Assembly (NCBI GenBank): GCA_003313425.1 | Contig: NHZP01000006.1 | Span: 62,001-126,000, forward strand | Direction of reading: 5' to 3' | Source: Pseudopyrenochaeta lycopersici | Taxonomy: Eukaryota > Ascomycota > Dothideomycetes > Pleosporales > Pseudopyrenochaetaceae | DNA: 64,000 bases | Shown here: positions 10,541 to 20,753 of the stretch, in pieces | How the letters are laid out: each line of letters begins with the position of its first letter | How positions within the stretch are numbered: position 1 is the first letter of the stretch | The notes under the pieces: model-generated | Told to the model about the DNA's origin: nothing | The model's input: the letters and a program-made list of their open reading frames with translations, nothing else | The model's database searches: none | Program-made: the position numbers and the translations under genes

Positions 10541-12844
10541 TCAAATTAGCCCTTCGAAATGTCGTGATATCTCGGATAGATCGTAAGTGGACGTTGTTTG
10601 CTCTCCGAAATCGTTAGAAATATCGTACTGAAGCGGGAGGTCATTGGTTGCATTAGCGCCGAACGCGTCGTACAGGTCCATAAGGTCGCTGCTAATGTTG
10701 AAGATGTCTGGTTCACTATTTGGCCATCCTTGTGGAACGTTGTCGATCCATGGCTCGCGCGCTACATCCACTGGCACTGCTAAGGGGGCAATCTGCTGTT
10801 CCTGCATAGCGTGACCATTCTGCGATATCGATGCACCCACGATACTTGTGTACTGATCGTCTGCTTGACGCTTTTCCGACTGTTGTTGGTCTTTTCGTAA
10901 ATTTAAAGATCGCACGAATGGTAGCACCCCGCTAATACTTTTCCAAAGCTTACGACTTGCTGTACCATGGCGTGACAATCGCTTCAAGAGCTCCACAGCC
11001 GCAACAAAAGATAAACGGCAAGTCTCAGTAAATTGAGTCGGCGCATGGCAGACGGCAAGAAGAAGCACGCTCAGTGCAGAAACTAGATAGTGATGGTAGA
11101 CGCTGGGTTGGCGTTTATAGATGTCACTTGTGTTGTTGAAGTCTACAAGAACCTGGATACTATCCTTGGCTACGTCGACCACGAGTTGCACCATTTTGGT
11201 ATCAGATTTTCCATTCTCATGGTCTAATACATGGTGACGATGAATTAAAAGCCGTACGTAGTTACCTCGAAGGTGAAGAAGCGTACGTAATCGATGCAGG
11301 ACTCGAGGTTGGGCCGACATCTGCGTCATAAGCTTATCGTCGGTGGATCTGAGCCGGAGCTCATCCGGTATGGAAGCTCGCCAATTTTGAATAATAAAGT
11401 CAAAATACTCCTCTGTTTCTCGAAGTATGCGTGGTGACGTCGAACCATATGGCGGTAGTGCTTCCCATATCCTTGAGCAAAGCCTACCGTACGCTACGGT
11501 GCACTTTAGGTATGGAAATTCTTCACCAGGCTCGGGTAGGTCTGCGTCAATATCCTTATCGTTGAGGGCAAACGATAGGCTCGTGCCAAAACTCCAACGA
11601 CGATCGAGTTGGTACACTGTCCAGAAAACCTGTGTTGCCATTTTGCGTGAGTTCACATCTGGGAAGTTGTCGAAAAGACTCCGTCTGTGGTTCAAACCCA
11701 TCTCGAGAGCATGGCGTGCTGCCTTCCCAATTGCACGCCATGCAAACAACTCTTCCTCCGTGTGACAGAAATAAATGCTGAGCATGCCCATGATCTGCAG
11801 GTCTTTAAGCTCGACTTTCGTCACGCTGGTTATGCGGCCAAGATCATTGTCAACCACGCCAATCAATTCATCACGGACCAGATGCTCGCCATGTATTTCG
11901 TGAGTCAAGGCTGTAGCGATGGCAACTCGTAGAATGTGAAGGTCTTTCGCGCCAGACTTTGCCAAATCTGCTGAGGCAGCAATAGACTGTCCAGCTAGAT
12001 TTAGGAGGTGAGGCAGGTTGGAGATGAAATACCCGGTGTCCAAGATTGGATGAACTGACACGACCTCGTCTTGGTAGATGCCAAGGAGACGTATGATCTC
12101 AGCTTCGGAGAAACCAAGGAGTGCATCGACTCCAGTCTCCACTGGCGTATATGATGGTGAATTTTGAGCAGACTGGGTTGCTGTCGCATCCGCATCTCTC
12201 GTGCATGGCGTAGGAGATCGGCTTGCCGATCGATCCTGGCCGGTAGAGATGCCCATACGAGCAAGTGAGGACTCAGCAACGTGGAAACCAAAGGCCGAGC
12301 GAGTAGGCCCCACGAAATTAGGTTGCCTCACTTTATCGTCTCGCCGAACATCACCGTTGGTATATGTGGAGATGGTCGATTGTGAACATGGCGTGCGACG
12401 ATTCAGGCCATCTGGAACACTCGATTGCTTCTCAACCAAGATTGAAACCGTAGCTGTAAGTGCCATGAGCTGTTGTCGTAGGTTCGAGACTTCTTCAGCA
12501 AGCTCCACGCAACGCGAAGTGCAAGTTTGGTGCGCACGCCTTTCCTTCTCTTTCGCGATCTGGGTGGCAGTAGGAACGACGACGCACTGCGCACCCACCG
12601 AAGCGCAACGCTGACATACAGGTTCATCGTCTAGTCGTATACATTTCACTTTGCAGCGTTTACAGTCATTGCTTGACATATTAACATACGATTCTCGCCC
12701 TCTGGATATGATAGCTTACCAAGCTGTAAAAGCGTACCTGGCGCGCTTTGAACGGCTGTGTTCTGATGAGCGGTCGTGCGAAGGCCGTTTCTGCAAAGCC
12801 TGCGAGGCCTCTGGCCCGCCAGATGTTGGCTCGTTGGATGCCAT
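10541..12844 (-). CDS. Zn2Cys6 transcription factor with fungal-specific TF domain
   Basis: Two exons: 12844-12720 and 12671-10541, total 751 residues. The long frame alone (from 12679) starts inside the zinc cluster and lacks its first Cys. Splicing GT at 12719 to AG at 12672 rebuilds SKRARYAFTAC/NDCKRCKVKC and supplies a full C-x2-C-x6-C-x8-C-x2-C-x6-C cluster (Cys42, 45, 52, 61, 64, 71) preceded by a basic stretch. The start chosen is MASNEPTSGG at 12844; in-frame ATGs at 12880 and 13000 exist. After the cluster comes a coiled-coil-like segment (CVELAEEVSNLRQQL) and the large middle-homology domain (around ALEMGLNHRRSLFD, VFWTVYQLDRRWSF). Nuclear activator or repressor; targets unknown, nearest neighbour is the metallo-beta-lactamase gene. 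Confidence 0.9.
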
Positions 12845-13299
12845 ACTGCATGGCAATGATGCGAACTTCGAAGGATGCATGTGCCTCGGATGAAGCGAAG
12901 TTTCAAAAGTCGGGGAAATAAGCGGGGCGGGATTGGTCACTCCGCGGTTAGTCTCCCGCACTAGCGGAATGCCCCAGATGGGCCCTGCTGTGCAAACCAT
13001 AAGGCTTAGGCGTAACTTTGGTTAACGGAAGCATGCAAACTGATGAATTTCAAGGATGATGATGCAATAGCACGCGAGACCCGAGCAAATGCGCCGGTTT
13101 AAGTGATGCTAAGCGACTAAATTAGACCGTAACATACCGAACATCGCTGGGACCAGCAGTCTCTGTTGTTGTTGCTTGTTTTACCGTGGTTGGATAAGCG
13201 GCACCGATAAGTGTGTGTGGACGCTTGTGCTTGTATGGATCATTTCATGGGTTCACTTACTTATGGTTTACCTTAGACAAATCGAAATAGCTCTAATTT
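12845..13299. other. Intergenic, no gene seen
   Basis: Upstream region of the Zn2Cys6 gene and 3' flank of the rhodopsin-like gene. Nothing further seen. Confidence 0.5.
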
Positions 13300-14400
13300 C
13301 TACGCTTCTATCGTAAATTCACTTCTCTTACTACCAGCTCGCTCAACCCTGTCGGTTCCACTAGACATCTCTACGGCTGATCCTAGAGGCCTCACAGCCC
13401 TGCTTTGATACACAAAAGTCGTTAGGTACCAGACTGAACCCCTCTGCAGCTTAACTCCCAGATAACTTAGGCAGCTTGCTGCCATGTTCTTTAAATACGG
13501 CGCGCAAGCCGCGACGATGCCAATCGCCTCCTCGATCCTTACGAGCAGCGACACAATGATTACGATGCGTAGACTGTCGCCCTGCAGGTCATAAAGGCGC
13601 ATGTATGCAATCTTAACTATTGCAGCTGCACTAGCAAATATACCTAGGCTCATCAGACATCCGAGGAGTATCTTCTCTGACCGATGTCGGTGGAGCGTCT
13701 GGATAAGAGAGTGCAGCATTATAGTGAAGAGGATGTCGCATGCAGCGCCCAAGCCTATAAAGGAAATATGAGCGAAAACTTGGGGATATTTCGGTGCTAA
13801 TGACTTACTTGCGTATACATATCCATATGCTGCCATCTGATTGGCGGTCCAACATTGGGCGCTGGGAACCATATCCCACATTGCACGAATAGGGCGGCAC
13901 TGCAGTAGTTGGCAAATATTGACGCCTACCATTGTGGTGATTTGCATGGCAATAATTGCTCTTAGGGAAAGTTTCCAGTCCCGCGTATCCTTGAGTCTCA
14001 GCAACATCAAGGCGACTGAGACTCGGACAAGAGTGGCTGACCATAGTCCTATAGTTACGACGCCAAAGAGATAGCGGAATACAATGGTTTTGTTCTCAGC
14101 AGAAACGTAGCGGTTATGGCGGCCATATCCATATCGAGAGGCCTGCCAAACTAGGGCAAATTCCGTTAAAGAGATAGCCTAAGAAGGCGTTAGCCTCGCT
14201 CTGTACTGCGAGAGTTCTTGTTCTTTTGCGCTTACAACAGCAACTGAAATGGTAAAATCTTCAAGCGATAAGTTTCTGGATCGGGTATAGATACGAAGGC
14301 AATAGACGGTGACTGCTATAGATAGAACAACAGCACAAGTTATGTTAACTAGAGGCCCAATAGTCGTGTCCCCATGCGCAGAGGGGATTGGATCGGCCAT
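13300..14400 (-). CDS. Rhodopsin-domain (Pth11-like/SAT4) integral membrane protein
   Basis: Exons 14400-14236, 14178-13809 and 13754-13300; 329 residues. The codon upstream at 14430 is TTG, so MADPIPSAHGD is the start. The second intron (13808-13755, GTAAGT...TTTATAG) is 54 bp and stop-free, so it could be missed; removing it gives YGYVYASLGAACDILFTIM, the expected TM5-6 context. About seven hydrophobic helices, with the family marks FALVWQASRYGYGRHNRYV and QCRPIRAMWD...CWTANQMAAYGYVY. Fungal members sit in the plasma membrane; the founding protein Pth11 senses surfaces, but most paralogues have no known role. The C-terminal tail is short. Confidence 0.88.
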
Positions 14401-15048
14401 TGTACATGCTCGAGACTTGTTGAGTGCCAAAGCATTTGAATCGCAAGTTTAGGAGCGGGATAAGCTGGGATATTGTTAAAAGAGGACGAAGTAAGAAACT
14501 GTGGCAAATCGCATATGTTGAGTTCACAACACCGGTCAGCCCATCGCTATGGTACGAAGACCAAATCTACTTTGGTTATGCCTCTCGCGGTGGCGCCGTG
14601 TCTGGCCAATTATTTTCGGTCTGCCAGCCATGGGGGCGGCTAACGAGATACATCTTTTCTAATCAAGTATCAAGGATCGCAATCGAAAAGGGGCTATGTG
14701 ACGCCATGCAGGGGTAGTGAGACGAATTTTGTTGCACGGGTCAGTTGAGCCACAGCTAGAATGACTCGCTTTAATCGGGGAAGCGGGTGTGGAGTCTCCC
14801 ATCCTTAGCCCCGCAACTAATAACTTGGTGCCAGATTATGCTGCACATACGAATAATGCACGCAATCGACCCTGCCTATTGAGCGCGTGCATGTTCTATG
14901 CTTCCGCTCAGCTCTACGATGTGCGGTGAGTATTGTAATCAAGGCAAATCTCTAACACTACGTCAGCAGAAAATGTTTCTTCAGAAGTGTGGCTGCCTGC
15001 TGTAAGAATGCTGGAGTCCCAAAGCATTAGATTGTGCACGCGGGCTTA
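14401..15048. other. Intergenic, no gene seen
   Basis: Promoter side of the rhodopsin-like gene followed by featureless sequence up to the MITE. Confidence 0.5.
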
Positions 15049-15354
15049 GGGCCTGTTCTCTTCGCGCTGGAGGCACCAGTTTAAGGCTTTATTAGGCCTA
15101 GGGCCTGCTCCCTAGACATACGCTTACCTTGTTTGAAGGCGGTCAGAAGCAAACTGGAGGTCCAGTTCCTAGCGTCTATTCCTTCCATCAATGGTAAGGC
15201 TTTAACCATTTTCAGCCGCCAAGGGTCCAGTTTGAAACTGGAGCTTTTACCTCCGGGTGGGAAACCGGAGCCTTCAGTTTGGGCACGTGAGCGCTTGATT
15301 CTGCCACTTTTCTGTCAAACTGGAGCTGGAGCCTCCAGTTCAGAGAACAGGCCC
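15049..15354. mobile_element. Tourist-like MITE (PIF/Harbinger type), 306 bp
   Basis: The left end GGGCCTGTTCTCT and the right end AGAGAACAGGCCC are exact inverted repeats, followed inward by matching GGAGGC/GCCTCC. The element is flanked on both sides by TTA (15046-15048 and 15355-15357), the TWA duplication made by PIF/Harbinger transposases, and the GGGCCTGTT-type end resembles Tourist ends in plants. The interior holds several aactggag/ctccagtt inverted words and can fold on itself. No coding capacity. Confidence 0.75.
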
Positions 15355-16535
15355 TTAATTGCGAGAAATAGGGGGCAAATTCAGCTTCCAGCAGAAACCT
15401 AAATTCCCTATCTGTCCATTGAGACTAGACTATCTAATAGACGCTATCCAACTTCATATTTTGCGAAGTGCAAGCTAGAAAATTTGAAGGAAAAAGATTT
15501 TATTCATATAGAATATACCTATTGCGCTAGACGTTATATAACTTTCCTAGCTATGTTTGTTGTTCCAGAGCAATCTTCAGGGTTTCCATTGCGTACAACG
15601 CGCCGTGGTCGAGTGTAGAGCCCTCGTTGCGCTCTCTAAGTCTGGACTCAGGATCTTTTAGCACTAGTCCTTGCGGATGACTGTGGTCAAGAGTATCAAA
15701 AAGCCAGCTTTTACAAGCGTTTTTATCCAGCAATAGTCTATCTAATAGATCACATAAACACCCGCTGCCTAGCTCCTCCAATCTTCCACACTTTTTTAGC
15801 CCTCCATGTCAACCATCATAACAAGATAGTGTTTTAACCGACCGGCTTAGGAGATTATTGATAGTTTAATATTATTTTAAATTATAACTGTATTACTCTC
15901 CTATACCTATTTACAGTTCTTCATGCAGTACTATTGTAGTATATTCTTACTGGTGGTTGTATGCACCTAATGCGTATTTGCTATGCGTCTGCACTGTGAT
16001 TTATTGTGCAACTCACCTTGTCCTTTGATTAGCGATGCTGGCCATGTAGGGGCTTTCCATATTATAGCTTTAATTTGAGGGCAAAAGTACTGGGAGGAAA
16101 GGGACGATCTCTGGGAGTAGATGTAAGAGAGAGGCGGGGCAGCACCCAACGTCTCCGCGCCGCGTAGGCTGATTATCACAGCAGCCGTACCTTACATAGC
16201 TGCGCAGGAAACGGTATTGTAATTGAGTAGGAATTAATGAATCATGGCAGGGTCTCTGATTGGGCTAAGAAGATTGCATCTTTGGCGTTGTTCTGTATAC
16301 AGTTCGTATTGCCTCATCGTGTTCATGCTACCCCGCGTTGGATCGGACCTTGCATTGGTTATGGAAGGTCTAGGTATATTACAATACGAGAAAGTCGAGA
16401 CCACCTTACGATCTTAAATAGTTCGTAAGAGCAGTCAGCCCCAGCCAGCTTTGCATTTAATGAAAACCACATACAATCTTTAATCAAGGAGAAAGACTAC
16501 ATCGGCAGTTTAGGACAGTTTTGCTTCCCTTTATC
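15355..16535. other. Intergenic, no gene supported
   Basis: AT-rich. A 76-codon frame on the minus strand (15551-15781) begins only at TTG and matches nothing I know. The right end is the promoter and leader of the HET gene. Confidence 0.5.
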
Positions 16536-18635
16536 ATGTCAGACATCAACACACTTGAACTGGACTCTCGCTCGGTATTAGATCACCTTTGCACAACATG
16601 CCTCTCCATCGACCCAGAATTCTTCTCTACAAAATACGAGGGAGCTCTGAACTACTTCGACGGGGAGCAACTAATGCACAGTTCATACATCGAACTGAAA
16701 ATCTCCGCTCATAAGGGATGTCCGCTGTGCAGGATCTTAATCGGCACACAACAGGATAGTTTCCAAGAATGGGACGAACAAGCAGATGATACACAACCGA
16801 TATATCTACGGAGATGCGAAGAGTTCTCTGAGCGCATGTTTGTGGTTTGCCGTGGATATGAGGAGAAAAACTATGTTTATTTTAGTTGCATTCCTGCCTT
16901 CTGGGGTATGTACGGGATGCTATCCCGATAATACTATCTGTTCATGACGCTGACCGTACTGCCAGCAACAATAACCAACCCATCAATTCAGAATGAAGTA
17001 GAACTTATAAAAACTTGGATCGCTACCTGCCGTTCTTCACACCTAAAATGTGGCAACACGAAGGCGTATATACCAACTAGACTCCTCGACCTGAACGCAT
17101 TCGATGATTCAGCGGATATCAAACTTGTCGTTCTCGAGGACAAGGTGGGAATAGAATACGTAGCACTCTCTTATTGTTGGGGGCCACCTGAAAAGCACTC
17201 ACTTATAACGACACATGAGACACTGTCGAGCAGATTTGAGAGAATTTCTTTCAATGATCTATCCAGGACGTTCAGAGATACTATCGAAATGACTCGCAAA
17301 TTAGGTGTCCAATACTTATGGATCGATGCATTGTGTATCATACAGCATGACTCTAAAGATTGGATCAAAGAGTCTAGCTGCATGGCTGCTGTTTATGGCA
17401 ACGCTGTTTGTACCCTCGCTGCATTGAGCGCATCTGATGGCACAGAAGGCTGCCGTATCAACGCCAAAATGCTCAACTATGATATCTGGGGGCAGTCATT
17501 GTCTAGAAAGGCGGAAAATCTCGATATAACCTTGGGCGGGAGAAGAGTTAGAATTTCCTCTGATGATTTCTTGGTCTGGGACGATGAGTACAGTAATGAT
17601 GAGAATCCTCTTCGCGCACGAGCCTGGACAATGCAGGAACGCCTTCTTTCCGTGAGAAATATCAGCTTCTCTACCAAGACCCTACTATGGGAATGCCAGA
17701 CAACCAAAGCATCAAGCGAACTGCCATGGACCTTCATCGAGCCTGAGAAGCGAACCGGAACCGCATACGCATGGCCAATGCGTCTCCACGCAAATGAAGA
17801 AAAAGGCTCTGCCGACAGAAGAAACGAATGGTTCAAGATCATTGAAGAGTACTCATCCCGCAATATGAAAGATCCGGCCGATAAGCTTCCCGCTCTATCC
17901 GGAGTTGCATCCAAATTCCATTCGGACAACAGCCCAGGTCAATACCTTGCCGGTATTTGGGAGGCACATATGCCTTCTGCACTTTTATGGCAAACGGAAT
18001 ACAACCAGTCATCGGTTTGTAAGAGATGCAAGGTCTACCGTGCTCCACGATGGTCGTGGGCTGCTCTCGACGGTCCAATATCATATGCTAGTCAGAGATT
18101 GTGGTCTGCAGCCGGCCGCTCAGACGAGCTATCTAGTGACTTTGATTTCAAAGTGTCGGATGTCAGAAACACACTAGAGACTGCAACGTCCGATCCTTTT
18201 GGTCTAGTTAAGATAGAGAGCACGTTAGATGCAAATTTGCTTCTCGAAGCTACGTTACTCTACTGTAGAATGGAGCGACCGAACCCTTATATTCACGCAC
18301 CTCGAAATCTTCGTTTGCTCTATGAAGGAATAAGGGGGACTGAGATTATCGGTGCTGTGTATCTAGATATCGAAGAAGAAGTAGAAAGCTTGGCGAGAGT
18401 ATTCTGCCTACCGATTAGGGGGGAGCCGGTTCGGTCCGAAGTAACTGTGCCATATGAGTTGAAATACAACGATTATTCACAGGAAGAGATGGGTGACAGC
18501 GAGAAAATGGTCATGGGGCTAGCAGTGTTGAACGAGAGATCAAGTGCAGTTCGGTACTTTAGAATTGGGCTTTGTAGGTGGGTAAAGTGGAGGTGTTTTG
18601 ACACAGCACAAAGAAGACGGATTCAACTCTTCTAA
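16536..18635 (+). CDS. HET-domain (heterokaryon incompatibility) protein
   Basis: Two exons, 16536-16905 and 16966-18635, 679 residues. The frame's upstream extension starts at TTG, so MSDINTLELDSR is used. The intron GTATGT...CTGCCAG restores phase (gca codon across the join). The N-terminus has Cys pairs (LCTTCLSID, GCPLCRIL) common in this class. The HET core follows: YVALSYCWGPPEKHSLITT, FRDTIEMTRKLGVQYLWIDALCIIQHDSKDW and MAAVYGNAVCTLAALSASDG, then PLRARAWTMQERLLS and APRWSWAALDG in the C-terminal part. HET proteins trigger cell death after fusion of incompatible hyphae; some are immune-like sensors. Complete and apparently functional. A second HET gene, missing its 5' half, lies 2 kb away. 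Confidence 0.92.
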
Positions 18636-19200
18636 GCATAAGTCGATAGACACCGGAAATGCTATCAGCGTATTTAAGTACTAGGTCGCACAAACCAACG
18701 AATCTGAGAAAACGTCTTGGCGTTGGGTTTCGCATTAGACATTATTAGTTCCAGCGACATTGCTGCTTTAAAGATATGCACAGTGCTTACCACAGCCTTC
18801 GAATCCTCTTCTATATTTGAAGAGAATATATACGGTCGTTGTTCTTAGTCTCTCTATACTCACGAAAGCGTGGAAGAGCTGTTGTCGGATAACTTAATAG
18901 CCGTTGAACACTCATCCAGCATCTTGCGTTCAGAAATGGTTGGTGCGATTATAAAGAACAATATAGAAATCGCTGCACATAATCATGTCGCATAAAGTAT
19001 GTCCACGATAGGCTGTATCTTCAGAGTGAAAGGATTATCTTTTCAGAGGTGAAGTTCGAAGTTTACCTAGTACTAAAGAATTGGGGTTGGTTACTTAATA
19101 GCTTTCACGTGTCTAGTAAATACAATAAACAATAGAGGGTGCAACAACTTTAACCAAAATTCCCCTAATTACTACCACTATGGTGTATTAAGTATAGATC
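18636..19200. other. Convergent intergenic, no gene seen
   Basis: AT-rich spacer between convergent stops. No motif recognised. Confidence 0.5.
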
Positions 19201-20202
19201 TCAGGCAAGGTGGGCATGGAAGTGCTTAGCTAAACTATCAGCCGTAGAGCGCACAGTCTCTGCATCGTCGTAAAAGTCATAATGCGCCCCTTCCGCCCAA
19301 ATGATCTGCTTTGGCGATCCTAGTTTCTCATAAACTGCGCGTGCTTGATCTGGAAACGCAGATTTCTCGGAATGCACGATGAGTGTAGGCGCTTTAACAA
19401 GTGAAGCTTGCGCTACCGGGTCCCAGTCGATCCAGGCACTCCAGGATGCCACGGCAAATTTGTTGCGCCACTGGCGTACATTGCCACGCGCTGGGTCTTC
19501 GTAATATGGTTTGGTACCAGGGCTGGCCGATTCATTGGCAGAGCCACCATAAGCATTGATGAGCTTGATTTCATGCGTGTCGTGATATAGTTTGATCGCC
19601 TCCTGACCTTGGACGCGTCGATATTTTATACCTTCTTCTCCACCATATACAAGAGGCGTAATAGATGCGGTCTGGAAGAACCCAGCTACCGTTGCGACTG
19701 CTTTGACACGGGGATCGGTTGACGCTGGGTAGAGGACATTGCCCCCCGATGTGCATATCCCAAGCAGGCCAGTCCCTGCTACATCTTGACGATGCGTTAA
19801 AAACTCCACGGCAGCTGAGAGATCTGCAGCTTTGGATATGGGATCTTCACGCTGTCGAAAAGCTCCACCACTTTCACCGAAATTGCGATAATCAATAGCG
19901 AGGCCCATCACACCACGTAGCGACAGTTCGCCCGCATAATTCCCTGCCATCATCTCTTTTACGCTAGACATCGACCCTCCTATCACAACAGCTGGATATC
20001 GCCGGGTGGGGTCATAGTTTTCGGGCAGATAAAGGTGTCCTACTATATGGTCGCTCCCGCATGCGAAGCTGACTTTCTTTGGGGTAAATTCGTTGCGTAT
20101 AGTACTCATGTTTATGGCATTGCGAGCTACCAAAGGCAGTGAGTTAAGGGGAAAGAATAGGGCTGCGGTCTGGAGCACACCCAATTTTTGTAATCGAATC
20201 AT
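19201..20202 (-). CDS. Alpha/beta hydrolase with Cys at the nucleophile elbow
   Basis: Single exon, 333 residues, ATG start. The core begins around residue 42 (KVSFACGSDHIVGHLYLPENY) and shows VVIGGSMSSVKEM (oxyanion side), AIDYRNFGESGG, the elbow LLGICTSGGN with Cys150 where Ser is normal, an acid candidate Asp286 in HSEKSAFPDQ, and His308 in EGAHYDFYDD. This is the dienelactone-hydrolase/YcjY-like branch; related fungal proteins occur in polyketide clusters as acyl transferases or thiohydrolases. Residues 1-30 are hydrophobic (LGVLQTAALFFPLNSLPLV) and might be a signal or targeting segment; MSTIRNEFTPKK at Met32 is an alternative start that removes it. Substrate unknown. Confidence 0.85.
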   Translation of the reverse strand: MIRLQKLGVLQTAALFFPLNSLPLVARNAINMSTIRNEFTPKKVSFACGSDHIVGHLYLPENYDPTRRYPAVVIGGSMSSVKEMMAGNYAGELSLRGVMGLAIDYRNFGESGGAFRQREDPISKAADLSAAVEFLTHRQDVAGTGLLGICTSGGNVLYPASTDPRVKAVATVAGFFQTASITPLVYGGEEGIKYRRVQGQEAIKLYHDTHEIKLINAYGGSANESASPGTKPYYEDPARGNVRQWRNKFAVASWSAWIDWDPVAQASLVKAPTLIVHSEKSAFPDQARAVYEKLGSPKQIIWAEGAHYDFYDDAETVRSTADSLAKHFHAHLA

Positions 20203-20753
20203 GAATTTTTGTAAGCGGAGTTAGCTTAGGGGAAGCATTTAAGTCCGTGGGGCAAATCTCGATGCTTCTACCAAAAACGGTCTAATATACTTAATTCTCG
20301 TGGGCAAAAGAGCATAGCCGAGGTGTTCCAGGCGATTGGGAATCAAGTAACGTCATAAACGGAACAGGCCGTAATCGTACGGGAACGTCACAAGTGCAGG
20401 TGATTAGTAATCGAATCTCTGAGCGATGGCATCTCCGCAGGCATGCTCCGTGACTGGATTTGTCTTATTTCAAACTATGCTCGGAACCCAGGTTCTTCTC
20501 CCATTCAATGGAAAATGGCAGATTGCATTCATTACGCCAAGAGAGGCTCAGCGCTAGTGCTTCTTACAACTAACTAAGATGGTTAATGAGGAATTAGGCT
20601 TGATGAGGAATTAGAGGAAACAAATAGAGAGGATTAGGAGAGTCGAGAGTCGAAGGCTCTCGTTCACTAAGCAGTAAGCCTGTTAGGAGAATTACCACGA
20701 TCGCTGTCAACAAACCCTAATGCGGTCGCAGCACTTTTCCAAAGACATACCAA
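20203..20753. other. Intergenic, no gene seen
   Basis: Promoter of the hydrolase and 3' flank of the truncated HET gene. Purine-rich words such as gaggaattag repeat around 20590-20650; nothing else. Confidence 0.5.

Noticed and set aside
12201..12614. 137-codon plus-strand frame inside the Zn2Cys6 gene
   Set aside because: Antisense shadow, no recognisable content.
15049..15354. MITE region as a coding gene (89-codon frame 15133-15402)
   Set aside because: The frame crosses the element's right end and is explained by the inverted ctggag words.
15551..15781. 76-codon minus-strand frame after the MITE
   Set aside because: Starts at TTG, no motif, AT-rich surroundings; not enough to call a gene.
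16521..16535. Upstream extension of the HET frame
   Set aside because: Begins at TTG; the first ATG is at 16536.
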